Positions 52,302-64,000 of a stretch of 64,000 nt of DNA are shown in pieces (position 1 is the stretch's first letter; the number at the start of each line of letters is the position of its first letter). Location: positions 24,468,449-24,532,448 of the forward strand of contig NC_064773.1 in assembly GCF_011397635.1 (NCBI RefSeq). The letters are read 5' to 3'. The notes beneath the pieces are model-generated. The model worked only from the letters and a program-made list of their open reading frames with translations. It did not search any database and was not told the origin of the DNA. A program made the translations under genes and the position numbers. Source of the DNA: Epinephelus fuscoguttatus (taxonomy: Eukaryota; Chordata; Actinopteri; Perciformes; Serranidae).

Positions 52302-54382
52302 GGCCCAGTATTTTTGGAGCTTGACCCAAACCTTAGTCAGGTTATTTCATATCTTTTGCTTATGCTGTTTGTGAATCTTTATGGAAGTACAATATTAAAT
52401 TGCTGGAACATCCCTTTAAACACCTAGTTATTAATTATAGAAGGCTTTAAAAGGACCTTTCCCCCTTCCTACTGGAAAAAAAACCCCACTGACATCTGGT
52501 TTTTGTCTCTAGTGGGAAAGGTTGCAATGGGCATTCATTCCCAGGACAAATGGCTGTAGTAGTTCTGGGTATTTATCGGCTCCAGCTCCAATCAGCAGTG
52601 ATGGAAACATGACACATGGGTGGACACACTAATTGGTTACTGGGAAACTGATATCTATGTGAGTATATAAGACCCTAAAAAAGAGGAGAGACCACTACGT
52701 CATCCAGGAGCTTCGCTGGGATAATTTAAGTTCAGGGTTTATTTTTGGATGAGTCAGAGACAGTTTACCATCTGCTGTCAACTGTTGGGCCTGATTATGG
52801 TTGGTTAAATGTTAGAAAGAATTCTTGCAGCTTGCCTAGTGAGGCAGAGTTGAAAATGAGCTAACATAAGCTTCACACAAACCTTGTACGCTAGTACTTC
52901 TCATTGCCACTACAGGAGGCCTGCCCTTTATACATCGGATTGGACAATGGGAAAAGATCCCAGTGTCTGTGGGAGCAGCTTATGCTTTAAGTTGAAGTTT
53001 TGCCAGCTTGAGGTGTTCAGGGAAATCCTGCAAAAATGCGAGGGGAATTGAGTGAAAAATGCGTGGTGCTCAGCAATGCAGAAATCAAATCAGAGAGTAA
53101 AATGCTTTACTTTCATTGAAAACTATGACAAAAATCCTCCTAGGCGCTTTGTCTGATCGAGGCTGTAGTTGGCACCAAGTTTGAAAGAGAGACTGAAGAA
53201 GTAACGAATCCAAAAAAAAAAGTAACCACCACCGTAACATTTTCACTGGCCATCATGCTGCTTTTACTGTTTACTAACCCATTTTCTGGTGTGCACGACA
53301 TCAGACTTAACACACCAGGAAAAAAAAACTGCATATACACACCAATTTTGGTGGAAAAAGGCTATTCGAGTTACATTCTGATTGATTTTTATTTTGGATT
53401 TGTAGTACTTAAATTTTATTTTTACACTTCTCTGCATTCTTTTTTTTCACCTCTCTTTCAGAAGATTTTGTAGAGTTGTAGGCCTGTCTTTTTCCCCCGT
53501 AAATGACTCCCACATTTGGGACAGCCAGGCAGAAGCACTTTTAGGATTTAGCTTTGAGAATATTTCCAGACATTTGTTTATAGTGTTAAGCCGTTAACAG
53601 GACACGTTCCTCTTTGCCAGATGACATCTAAACATAAAGCTATTAAAAGCCCACTGGCACTTTGATTTGCGAGTACCCCCTCCTTGCACTTAGACCGTCT
53701 CATCTTCTCTGCCTGTGTGTTCTCCTTTTAACTTTGTTTAGTCATCATCGGCTTTTCTACTGCTATCATCACCTACAATACACATGTGGCCTAATACCCT
53801 GCCAGGCACTGTGGAAAAACATTGAAGCTGACTGCTGGATATATGGTGGTGAAAGTTGCTGTAAAGTTTGTCGACCGAGGACTTTGACAGCTGTCTCATT
53901 AGTGGTCATGCCATCCTCTGAAAAACCATATTGACCTGAAGACTTCTCCACAAATTTAAAGAGTTGTCAGCTATAGGACACTAACTATTAGGCTTCAGCT
54001 CCACCCCTGTATATCTGAATGGAAACCATATCACAAGCCTGACTGAGCTACTTGTTGCCAACACAATCACCCCTTCATCTCTACTACAGACTTTGTGTCT
54101 GTCTGGTAATATGAGATTTCCTGCTTCGTTCTAGCTTCCCAGAACGGAGCAGGTGTTTACACAACACGTAGCATACAGTAGTAGCAATTCAAGTTTTCAG
54201 TTAACATTCGAATGGGTGACATTGAAATGGGTCACTGGTATGTTGCGTTTTGGTCCAATGCACCTGACTGTCTGATTCAGTGATGATAAAGAGCCTGTGT
54301 GCCGCATTCAACACATTTTTTTTTTCCAGTATCTGGTTAAACAAACATCTTGTCATTGATATGACCAGAGCATACTTGAATA

Positions 54383-54835
54383 TTAAAGGGATGCTTCACC
54401 CCGAACAAAATCATATTTTTACTCTTACCTGTAGTGCGATTTATCAGTCTAGATTGCTTTGGTGAGAGTTGCTGATAGTGGGAGATGTCGGCTGTAGAGA
54501 TGTCTGCCTTCTCTCCAATATAATGGAACTACTCAAGATCCACAGACCTTGCTGTGAGCAGTTTCTTTCTACAGAACTACACCTGCCGACCATCTCACTC
54601 AGCAGAAAGTAGCGCACAATTAACTGGGTGATGACTACTGGAAAGAGACATTGCCATTGCGTTTTTCAAATGTTTTGTTTTTGGCGTCTGTTGTATCGAA
54701 GAGAAGGCAGATATCCCCACCGCCAATATCTTCAACAATCAGTAACTCACACCAGAACAATGTAGATTAATAAATAGCACTACAGCTAAGAGGAAAAACA
54801 TGTATTTTTGATTATGGGGTGAACTGTCACTTTAA
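54383..54835. mobile_element. TTAA-flanked long-inverted-repeat MITE
   Basis: The left end TTAAAGGGATGCTTCACCCC pairs with the right end, which reads in reverse TTAAAGTGACAGTTCACCCC. The similarity continues for about 160 bp into each arm (CTGTAGTGCGATTTAT versus CTGTAGTGCTATTTAT, ATGTCTGCCTTCTCT versus ATATCTGCCTTCTCT). The middle is unpaired. It has the same general architecture as the tmem209 palindrome but is a distinct family. Confidence 0.7.
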
Positions 54836-56348
54836 TGTAATGCTTAACATATAGCTGTAATTTCCTAGTAATGATCACTCCCCATAAAAAGAGCAAAAAA
54901 AGACAATGTTACATGATGGTTGACAAAGCAATAAAGAGTGTTTTGTATTGCTATGTAGCAATTATATCTTTTTCTTAAGGTTATCCCCTGTGAAATTAAT
55001 ATAAATGTAATAGCTTTCTCACGCTATTTGTTGCTTTAAAATGAATGCCAATAACATATTTTTAACAGGCACCTAAATACATTGGCCTTTCTCTGCTACT
55101 CTCTACTCTGTGGTTATAAGGTTGAACTTGCTGAAACATCAGGCTGAGATTTCTGTCAACATTAATCATGAATCAATACAGAAAATACACAAACCAGAAT
55201 GATTAATTAGTTTGGTTTTTTAAAGCCCACTCCTGGCACATATACCCATTCTGTGTTTGTTCTTTGGCTGGAGCTCAGGTTGCGTTGCCAGCGATGGGAG
55301 GCTGGGTTCCCCCAGAGGGGAGCCACAGTGAGGAGGTATAAACAGCCAGCTTCCCAATGGGCCTGATGGAGAACACTTCCTTCCTCTGTCTCCCATTGGG
55401 TTTCCTTACAAAGGACCTTGCAACAGGTCTCTGCTGGCCCAGCCTAGTTTGCCTCGAGTGCTTCTCTTTTTCCCGATTCAGATAGACATACAGGCTGACT
55501 GAGAGATGTTGACAGAAGTGTTAAGTCACCAAATGATGGAATCTGAAAATGACTACAGTGTTCTGCAAGTAATTCAAAACTCATTTTGGGAACCACAGAG
55601 CCGAGAAACATAAATCCTTAGTAGTGAGGTCATAGATACCCTCCCTAGGTCCTGTAATTCCTACTGAATGTTAAAGGTTAATAGCTTGTAAAATGTGTCA
55701 GTCTGTTTAACAAACTCCTCTAAATGTCATTGCACTGTGATTAATAATTACATGTATATCAGTGTCCTGACTAGGAGTGTCAGTTTCGATTAAGTCTGCT
55801 TTTGATAGCCCAACAACCATTAACAAATAACTAACCAGTAAACCCAAAATGGCCTGAAACACAAGAGGCCTTTTCTTTTTGTCTGACGCTTCATGGATTC
55901 AGTGAACTTAAGTGCCACATCTTAAAGTGCTATCCATGTAGAGGAGGTGAAATATTAATGTTTTGTTGTAAATGTCTTTCCTTTTATTTTTCGTTGGTCT
56001 GTTGTTAACAGACAGCCAACGAGCCATGTTACCATACAGAAACACAGTGCCCACTGCCCACCCTTGATTCTCCACTGGTTAGCTAGCCTTGGCTGCTCTC
56101 CACTATGCACCACTCCAGTGGGGTGGGAGCTAGCTAGTACAGCTTCTTATTCATGATGGCTGGTGGTTGATGTGGAACCATGTTGGCTACCCTACAGTCT
56201 CCCCCTGGATAGTGCTGGTGAGTATGCAGTGTCATTTTGAGCTGCAAAACTCATTTAGCATTGTTAAGTATGCTAATACCACTTGCTGTGCTGACACTGC
56301 TAACAGTGCTAAAGGGGGTTTAAGCCTCTGATTGGTGAGCACTTGTTT

Positions 56349-56659
56349 CCTTCGTTGGTTGGATTGGTTAGGTTTAGGCAAGAGGAGTGGGATTGGTCAG
56401 GGTTAGGGTGAGAATGTCAGGGTATGCCAATCAGATGCAGAGTAGCCTTTGCTGTTCTAGGATTCGCAAAGGGTTTGGGTTAGGAATGACCCGCCCTACT
56501 CTCCCTGTGATTTGCTACTATTTGTTGCCTTCGTTGGTTAAACTGCTAGGTTTAGACAAGAGAAGTAAGATTGGATATGGTTGGAGTAAGAATGTAAGGG
56601 TTGACCATTCAAAGGCAGAGTAAGGCGGGCCATTCCTTTGCTATCCTAGGAAATGCAAA
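56349..56659 (+). repeat. Two-unit diverged tandem repeat (unit about 125-130 bp, offset about 180)
   Basis: Unit 1 (56349-56470) and unit 2 (56528-56659) share CCTTCGTTGGTT, TAGGTTTAG.CAAGAG.AGT, GAATGT.AGGGT, a CAATCAGATGCAGAGTA versus CATTCAAAGGCAGAGTA block and TCCTAGGA..(C/T)GCAAA. The divergence is considerable, so the duplication is old. Confidence 0.6.
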
Positions 56660-57270
56660 TGCGCTCATGGTGCACAAGTGCAATAAACTGAAGAGTTGCA
56701 AAACTGACATATAGGCCAACGCACACAAGCGGTCGGAAATATTCTCATGGTTAATGATTAATGATTAACCACTGCCATCCCTAGTCCTACCAACCTTGCT
56801 TTACGGAGACTCATCTTGACCTTGTAGAAAGCTTTAACAGTTGAACAGAGGTAGAAAACAACACAGGGATACCCTTGTTCGTTCAAATTGAATTCACTAG
56901 AAAAAGGCTTTACTGCTATAATGGAAGGATCACAGCTGCTGGCAGAGTTTTCTCAATCAGAGAAACACACACACAATCACATGTCAGTCAGAAGAGGCTC
57001 CATTTCACTGCACATGGGGTCTCAATATCTCATACACAAAGACAAATACAGGGTTTCTCACATTCAGTTTTGTCTCTGTGGACAATGGCTCTTTGGTTTG
57101 GAATGGAAGGGGGTTGAATGATGTGGCCTTCGATGCTCTGTGGCAGCTCTTTGAGGTGGAGGTGTGGAAACAGTAGACAGCTGTCTGAGTTGATGCGTGA
57201 TTTTGAGTCTTCAGGGCAGTAATTATGGATGTCTTGCAGCTTGAAAGGCTGCATTGAGGTGTGAATGAGG

Positions 57271-57288
57271 TTTTTTTTTTTTTTTTAA
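57271..57288. repeat. Poly-T tract
   Basis: An 18-base T run in the ahcyl2 intron, possibly the reverse-strand tail of an old retroposon, though I recognise no element body next to it. Confidence 0.5.
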
Positions 57289-58314
57289 TATGATTTAATG
57301 ATGAGTGTCAGGGCTCGAGTCTTTATGTCCTCATTATATTAACACTCTGGCTCTTCTCTCTTGTCCTCAGTTTACCGGGACATTCCTCTCTCATTTCCTC
57401 ATTTATTTTATGCTAGGGAACAATCGCTCAAAAATTCAAACTGTTGTCGAACATGACACCGCATACAAATATCTGTATATTAGTGCAGTGTCTGTTTATA
57501 CTGTACAGTGACATTTGGCACCAGATGGAAGAGCTGATAAATGAGCTTCCTGTGAAACGGGAGGAATCACTGCCTTGTCAGCTCCTGCTTTGTGTCGTAA
57601 TGCAAGCACAAAACCTCAGCCTTGAGCTTAGATGAAATGAATACAAGTGAGCACAGAGCACGATGTAAACAGAGAAATGAATCAGAAACATGTAAGCCAG
57701 AGGAAACATGCAGGAAGACATTACTAAGCTCATGACCTTGTTGACCAGTTCAAGGTGATGTTGTGTAGTGGAGAGCTGAACAATTTAAGGCAGTGTTCAC
57801 ATTATTTTAGTTTGCATGCGTCACAGCAGATGAAGCCATCGCAAGCTGGCCATTTTATGAACATCATCAAATTTCTATTTTCTTTCTAGTACATTAGCGC
57901 TTCACGAGAGCTCGTCAGCAGCAACCTCCTGAGTGATTCTGTAACCCCAAGTGTGCTGCTGTCTGTTGCTCCCTTATGGTTTCTCAACACGGTAATCATG
58001 GCAATCTGTATACAAGCGACACAGTTATTATCTCCCTCGAGGCTTCAAGCCTGTAGAATATTCAGGTAGGGTAATGATAAACATTCATTTTAAATCAGAT
58101 GATAAATTCATCTAGTGTATGTGCAGTTTTATGAGGCATGCTTTGTTGTTCTGAGAACTACTCTCACAGTTAGTGTCATTACTGGCTGCAGATAAGGTTT
58201 TTAATTTGTGGCGACTGCACAAAGAAACATGAAAGAAATCAACTGTTTATTGCAAAGTTTGATGTATTCATTATAGTTAGCATTTTAGGCTTAAATTCAT
58301 GGATGAAAAAAGGG

Positions 58315-58770
58315 AACAGGATACAGCATTGGAGGCGGAACCCCATTCATTTCTATGAAAGGTACTCGGTGGTGCATGATGCCAAAAAAGTTTGATTTCA
58401 GGGTATAGATTTACCCAGATGTTCTGCATCCGTTGGTCCACAGAGCAAGTGTACAAGTGTTTCCTTTAATCCCGCCTCCCAACTGCTCAGTCTCTGGTTC
58501 ACTCACATGAATGACAGAAGGAAAATAACTCTGAATTCGGCTACTAGTAAAGTTAACAACTTTTAGGATGTAGAGATTTAAATAAGAGCTGTCTAATTGG
58601 GAAGCTGATGTACCTAAAAACGGATTTCTCTTTCACACTGTATGTCTATGGGGGGAAAAATGCTACTGGGCCCAATGGTATCATTTGACATATCTGGGAA
58701 TTGTAATCACACGGTTTGGCCACTATGTCAGATTGGCTTCAGAGTCTCGGTGCTCTTCCCGGGGAAGTCA
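58315..58770 (+). repeat. Dispersed repeat family C, forward copy 2
   Basis: Shares with the 49.5 kb copy the blocks CCCATTCATTTCTATGAAAG, CATGATGCCAAAAAAGTTTG, CACAGAGCAAGTGT, GGCCACTATGTCAGATTGGC and the following CGGTGCTCTTCC. About 70 percent identity by eye. Confidence 0.6.
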
Positions 58771-59414
58771 CAAAGACAAGACAGTTTCGTAACTGAATGT
58801 CAATAGTGACATGTTTTCATGTGTGGACCTCAGACCCAGCTGACTGCATTAGATGCCCAGTGTTGGGTTGCTGCAGGGGTCTTCATCCCATGACCCCGTT
58901 GTGTTTGATTAGGATTGGGTTCCTTCTGAAATAAGTGTGGAAACAAACAGAAGATGAATTTCTTCAGGTATGGATTGACTTAAATAAAAGCTGTGTAAGC
59001 ACAGAAAAGGCTTACATACAACGATATGAATCAGTTGGGTACTTTATTTTGAGAAACCAAAATGCTCAGGTCTTCTGCAGAAACTTGAAGGAGGGAATTT
59101 TCACATTAGTTTGTATGGACACCCTGCAGACAATACAGCTGTAAAGACATTGCTGTATGCCTGTAGCATTGCATACCAGCTTGTAGTTACAGCTGAGTAC
59201 ACACACTTTGCACACATGCAGTGCTGTGTCGCAACCAATTTCAGCATCATGATGAAGCCTTCATTATATGTTGAACATTTGGCTGATGGCATGTAATGCA
59301 GGGGAAGGAGCTTGTTGGTCTCCAGCAAGAATCCTAACGGGAGGAAAAACAAAGAAAAGATAGAATGATGAGTAGTGCACATTTAATTAGTTACTCTTTG
59401 CCTGTTATCCTCTA

Positions 59415-59540
59415 TAGGGCTGCAACTCACATCCCATTGCCATGCCCTGAGTCACTGTTTTCAGATTGCTTATTTTCCTCAGCTAAAAGTCCAAAACCAA
59501 AAGATATTCAGTTTCCAACCATAAAAAATAAAGAAAAACC
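59415..59540 (+). repeat. Fragment of a hAT-like fish MITE
   Basis: The segment starts TAGGGCTGCAACTCACATCC and contains AAGTCCAAAACCAAAAGATA and TTCAGTTTCCAACCATAAAA, the order found in a common fish repeat. The inverted right end is missing. Confidence 0.5.
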
Positions 59541-59577
59541 GTAAATACTATACACCAGCCACAACATTAAAACCATT

Positions 59578-60000
59578 GAAAGGTGAAGTGAGTAACATTC
59601 ATCGTGTTGTTACAATGCAATGTTTTGCTGGGAAACCTTGGGTCCTGGCATTCATGTGGATGCCACTTGACACGCACCACCCAACCAATTGCCATTGTAA
59701 ACCAAGTTTCCTCCCCCTCATGGCAGTGGCACCTACAGATGGCTGTAGCCTACCCAACAGAACAACGTGCCCTGCCACACCCAAAAAACTGTTCAGCAAT
59801 GGCTAGATGAAGGTGACAAAGAGTTCAAGGCATTGACCCGGCCTCCGAATTCCCCAGATCCTAGTCCAATCGAACATCTGCCGGACTTGCCACAACAATT
59901 CTGATCCATGGAGGCCCTAGCTTGCAACCTACAGGACTCAAAATATCCCTCTAGGCTACCGGCATATCTGATCGATATTCAATCGGAATGGGATCTTAAA
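59578..60000 (+). pseudogene. Decayed Tc1/mariner-like transposase, C-terminal part
   Basis: One frame near 59803-59940 reads DEGDKEFKALTRPPNSPD, then PSPIEHL, a stop, and SMEALACNLQDS. This matches the end of Tc1-like transposases (consensus FKVLTWPPNSPDLNPIEHLW), including the third acidic catalytic residue region. The stretch from 59578 contains further homologous DNA (CTGGGAAACCTTGGGTCCTG) in broken frames. It is a plain DNA transposon relic with at least one in-frame stop and frame shifts. Confidence 0.75.
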
Positions 60001-60129
60001 AATTTGAGGTCAGATTGATGTCCTGTGCACTTTTAGCAGTGTGGCAGTGCACATTGGCCTTCTGGGGTGGCACTGCCATCAGGGTGTGTTGTTGCTATAA
60101 GGGGTTGGTCTGCAACAGTGTTTGAATAA

Positions 60130-60226
60130 GTGTTGCATGTCAGCTGGCATCCACATGAATTGCCGGACCCAAGGTTTCCCAGCAGAACATTGCATTGTTA
60201 TTCAGTTGACTTGTCGATGGTTTTAG
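60130..60226 (-). repeat. Inverted partial copy of the Tc1-like relic
   Basis: Read in reverse this gives ACAATGCAATGTTCTGCTGG, GAAACCTTGGGTCCGG and CATGTGGATGCCAGCTGACA, matching 59611-59677 in the forward direction. The two copies face each other about 460 bp apart, so the relic has inverted arms. Confidence 0.75.
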
Positions 60227-61247
60227 ATGTAAATTTGCTCTCATGCTCACCCCAAACCTCAACAGAACCGCTCACTTTCATATTACTAGCCTTCACAAGT
60301 GTTTTCCGTATGACAGTATGTTGCAGATTTTGCTGGGAAAAGAGTAGTCATGCTCATTCAACTCTCCCTGGTTAAACACAAGCCAAAGAATGTGTGTGAT
60401 TTCGGGCCTGTGTCTATTTAATTTACTAATGTGTATTGATAGAGCTGGCTCATCAATCAGTGACGTCACAGGTGACATCCAACTCAAACTCTGCTGTAGT
60501 CTTGTTTCCGTTAACTGAAAGTCATGATATCGGACGTACTGTACAACTATTTCAAGACATCATTCACTGCTGATGTTTGGCCAAACCTCAAACTAATCTT
60601 CCGAGATTTTAGACAGCCTCTGGGTTTCATTTTGCTTGCAAAGACTTGGAAACATTTTAGTACATATTTTTTTTCCTCTTGGAGTCCTGCCAAAGGCTGA
60701 TTGAGTGCAGCTGAAATGCAGAGGGGGCTCGGCATTTTGCACTTCATATGAGCATTGTTCTTGTGTAGAAAACTATTAGGGTTTTGTGTGATTGGAATAA
60801 ATAAAGCTGCTGTGTAGAAGAGAGAAGGGACTTACATTGATCCCTTATTAAGAACAGACACCCTTAATGACTAAATCCAAGCTTTTAGCCTGAAGTTGGC
60901 CTGCAGCCGTTTGTTGTTGTTGATCTCACCTTGGCATATTTGCGTCTTTATGTAAAGATGAAGGTATTTCTGAGGTAATCTTCTTACAAAAGACTGCATG
61001 CCTCCTCTTTGCCATACAAGATTCAGGTTTCACACATAAACGCAACACTACCTGTAACCAAATCCACCCACCTTGCATTGTTTTTGCCTCAGCGTCTGTA
61101 GTTAATATTTTGTTCTCTCTGCCTCTTAGTGAGGGTACAGTATGAGCAGAGAGAATTGTTTTTGTGTGTTATATGGTTGTCACTGAAGCATTTGCACACC
61201 TGCAAATTTTGAATCAGATTTTATGATTGAATTTGGCTGAAAAGGAA

Positions 61248-61313
61248 ATGAGAAGAGTGTGTAACCTGATGGGTCTCAAGACGATGGAGAGGAGCCGAGA
61301 ATCTAAGTACAAG
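61248..61313 (+). CDS. Candidate alternative first exon of ahcyl2
   Basis: An ATG at 61248 opens 22 codons (MRRVCNLMGLKTMERSRESK, then YK) that end in phase 0 at AAG followed by GTAATG, a usable donor. The phase equals that of the canonical first exon at 32236, so splicing to the same second exon would keep the frame. Long-IRBIT is known in mammals to have variants with different N-termini, which motivates the call. Against it, the frame is short, basic rather than recognisably conserved, and no promoter motif is visible. Treat as a hypothesis. Confidence 0.25.
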
Positions 61314-61646
61314 GTAATGCTTCGTGTTCATGGTGGTGGTGCTCAGGTCATTAATACTGGAGGCTCTTGCAGTTATGTAATACATATGGCTAATGGTTTT
61401 TAGTTTTTACTGGTTTGTTTGTTTTGTCAATGGATATCCAACTTTGTTAAAAGGAGTTCATAGATCTGTCAGAACTTCCTTTGTTCCTCTGCTGTTAGTT
61501 GTTCTGCACACACAGGAAAAACCTTTTAAAGGGTTTATTTTGTGACACTATGACATTTTTCGGTAACTCTTTACTTTGTGGACACCCATAAGTGTAGGTT
61601 AGTGAATAAACAGACAATTTATGACCATATTCAATGACCAAAAATA

Positions 61647-61676
61647 TAAAAAAAAATAAAAAAAAAAATAAAAAGC
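61647..61676. repeat. A-rich simple sequence
   Basis: Runs of A broken by single T bases, with no recognisable retroposon body attached. Confidence 0.7.
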
Positions 61677-62787
61677 TGCTGCATCAGCTGTTCAGGTGGC
61701 CAGTATCAGATGATCTTGTGGTTGAAGATGGACCTTGAGGTCCTGAGCTGGTGTGGTTACACATGGTGGTCTGTAGTTGTGAAGCTGGTTGGATGTACTG
61801 CCAAATTCACAGAAAAAGCATTTGAGACAGCTTATGATAGTGAAATATTTTGATATGCCCCACCTGTCAGGTGGACGATTATGGATTATGTTGGCAAAGG
61901 GCTCAATAACATAGATTTAAACAAATTCATGAACAAAATTTGAGAGAACTAAGCCTTTTGTTTGCAAAGAAAAAGTATCCGATCTTGTATTTCAACTCAT
62001 GAAAAATGAGATCAAAAACATTAGTGTTACATTTATAATTTGTTCAGTGATATAAAACACAGTGTTAATACATAGGAGAAGCTACAGCTGTTAACAAACT
62101 ATACTCTAGCATGATTTATATGTGCCTACAACTGCTGATAGTTCTACGTTGTCAGTTCATCAGGATGAGCTGTCTCTGCACTAAATGGCTGTGGTGAAAC
62201 CGTACAGTATCATATCTCATCACATTTGCTGCTACAGTACATCTGCGCCTGTTTGTTTTCCTTGTCTCTCTCCCAGAGGGGGTTTCTGTTGTTTCACCAG
62301 ACCCGGCCCAGACGTTCTACATGCCCTGCACCGCAGATCTCATGGCGTTCCGCTAGCTTGTTGACCGTGGTCAGGGGGGCAGAAGAGTTCATGCCGGTCA
62401 TGGCGGGGGCCACGATTTAGATTATCAAGCATTTTATGGTGATAGATGTCACCGTATAGTGTCATGAGTTAGATAAGCGGTGGAACACAAAGCCTGTATG
62501 TATGTCTGTGTCTGTGTGCTTGTGCTCTCTGAGGTCAGATATGCATTTGCTCTGGCATGGGTGCTGCTCCTATGGCTTCTAGGTGGTGTTAAATGGGCAT
62601 AAATTATTAGTTAAAGCTGGAGTGCTGAACTTTTGTCTCCCCCCTCTGGCAGTGAGAGTAACTACACAAATGTTGTTGACGCATGCTCATGATGTATACT
62701 ATGGTGAGCTTCCACCATACTCCTAGCTGCTGCTTTATCGCTATGGCCTCTTCCCCCTTCCTGCTCCCTTTTGCTTTGGCTGGTTGA

Positions 62788-63130
62788 TTTAAAGGTCCAG
62801 TGTGTAGGACGTTTATTTTCTTTAGCGCATAATCATCTGAAGCTAAGAATCAACGTGTTTTTTGTTACCTTAGAATGAGCCCTTTATATCTACTTAGGAG
62901 CTGGTCCTCGTCCACAGTGACTACAATGTTGCACTGCCACGTTTCTACAGTAGCTCAGAATGGTCAATCCAAACACTGGCTCTAGAAATGGCCATTAGTG
63001 TTTTACGTCAGCCAACGTAGTTAAAAGCCCCTTGGTGACAAGCAGTATTGGATAAACACTATTTTTTGGAAGTGAAACTGCCTTATTCAGTGTTTCTACC
63101 AGTTTAAATTACTGGGTCTGTTTGTTTTGG
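62788..63130 (+). mobile_element. Left part of a fish MITE
   Basis: The segment begins TTTAAAGGTCCAGTGTGTAG, the characteristic end of a widespread fish non-autonomous DNA element. I cannot find the matching inverted right end, so the copy is truncated or its end is too diverged. Confidence 0.5.
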
Positions 63131-64000
63131 AGATGAAGAGTCCTCTGTGGATAATTCAGCTCCTGGTAAAAAACCTCCTGAACGTCTGGATCTTAAGTTA
63201 TCAGAGAAAATAGGTGAGCACACATTAGCAGGTGCTGGGCTAGCGGCCCATCTGCAGTGAGTCAAACAGCATCAGAGAAACACTGACTTGTACTGTGAAA
63301 CTGCTTATTCAGTGTTCAGGCAAAGGAAATGCAAGACTGGGTATTTTCTTATTTTTGTTTTTAGCACAGTACTAGAGTCTGGCAAAAGTGTAATAGTTGC
63401 TTAGCAACATTAGGAACTATTATCTGTGTTGTGCACATGCATTTGTATAAGACTACTAGCGTCAAAACAAGTGTGAACATGCTGTCCGAGTCATCTTTGC
63501 CAACCATCACAGTCCAACTCAGTGGGATTACCCACATCTGGCTTCACTCTCAGTATCCCATATCTCCTCTGATGTGTTGCAAATGGATCCTGGTCACTAC
63601 TACTGTGTTTTTCTGCCAGTAGAAAACCAGGTTTTAGCAACACAACCTTTTGGCACCCTGCGGTCCAACTTAGCTGTGGGACACATACACAGATGAGTGG
63701 AATGTGGCAGTCTTTGGTGAGCTCCCATGTGTCCCAGTATTGAGTTAACATTCATTATTCACATGTCATTAGGTTCCCAATCAGTCACCATCCATAATGT
63801 AAAGGAGTTCACTGTGAGGTTAGAGAGGCCACGAGAAGGGTTGAGGATCGTAAATGTCACTGTGGTGGAAAAAGGATGCAGGAGAGAGACTGACAGAGAT
63901 TTAAAAAGTCTATTTTATGTCTTGTAGTTGATTTAAAGGAAAAAAACTCATTGTTTGTTCAGCCCAAAATATGTTTCTTGTCTCTGAAAATATTTGCCTC

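Larger units (their letters stand above)
32237..64000 (+). other. ahcyl2: Intron 1 of ahcyl2, continuing past the window
   Basis: No further exon of the family (for example the QIQFADQ exon) is recognisable, so the last 31.8 kb appears to be intronic; the first intron of mammalian AHCYL2 is also very long. It holds the many repeats listed separately, a ZNF143-like motif at 52.28 kb and one candidate alternative first exon at 61.25 kb. Stretches at about 32.3-35.4, 40.4-43.2, 44.7-47.2, 50.1-54.3 and 60.3-62.7 kb show no gene and little I can classify. All longer open frames here are short, unconserved or repeat-derived. Confidence 0.75.

Noticed and set aside
32237-64000. A possible retrovirus, LTR element or Polinton in the long intron
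   Set aside because: I saw no paired long terminal repeats, no polyprotein-like frame and no capsid or envelope motifs; only small DNA elements and SINEs were recognised.

Overview
The window looks like a piece of a percomorph-type teleost fish chromosome. Genes have many short exons with GT-AG introns, the encoded proteins match vertebrate families along their length, and the non-coding DNA is full of small tRNA-derived SINEs, hAT-, Harbinger- and Tc1-like DNA transposon relics and long-inverted-repeat elements of fish type. I cannot name the species. No bacterial genes, CRISPR array, true tRNA or rRNA gene, or retroviral or other virus-like fossil was recognised.

Layout: 1-5.5 kb is gene-free and AT-rich with repeats. 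At 5.5-6.05 kb (minus strand) lies a single-exon bHLH factor, ascl4 by sequence and context, with a probable small 5'UTR intron. At 7.7-10.9 kb (minus) lies an eight-exon gene for a TOG-domain protein of the TOGARAM/crescerin kind; all its exons join in phase, but one TAG codon interrupts exon 2. At about 13.8-21.9 kb (plus) is a complete prdm4 (887 codons) with an NRF1-type promoter palindrome and a glutamine tract. At about 22.8-31.1 kb (plus) is a complete tmem209 (558 codons), whose second intron is almost entirely one giant palindromic element. From 31.9 kb (plus), the first exon of ahcyl2 (Long-IRBIT) encodes 112 residues and ends in a GC-type donor; everything from 32.2 kb to the end appears to be its first intron, at least 31.7 kb long and continuing beyond the window.

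The genes share no single pathway: two are transcription regulators (ascl4, prdm4), one a probable microtubule-binding protein, one a membrane protein of the nuclear envelope, and one an S-adenosylhomocysteine-hydrolase-like regulator. Their order is informative. ASCL4 and PRDM4 are neighbours on human 12q23, while TMEM209 and AHCYL2 are both on human 7q32, so the two blocks meet here near 22 kb.

The most interesting observations are the 865-bp palindrome filling a tmem209 intron, a three-deep nest of transposons at 43.3-44.7 kb, a TIR element sitting exactly between two diverged 118-120 bp direct repeats at 37.6-38.6 kb, the isolated in-frame TAG in the TOG gene, the prdm4 glutamine tract, and the GC donor plus a candidate alternative first exon of ahcyl2. 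All exon boundaries come from reading splice sites and checking phase by hand; no database search was possible.
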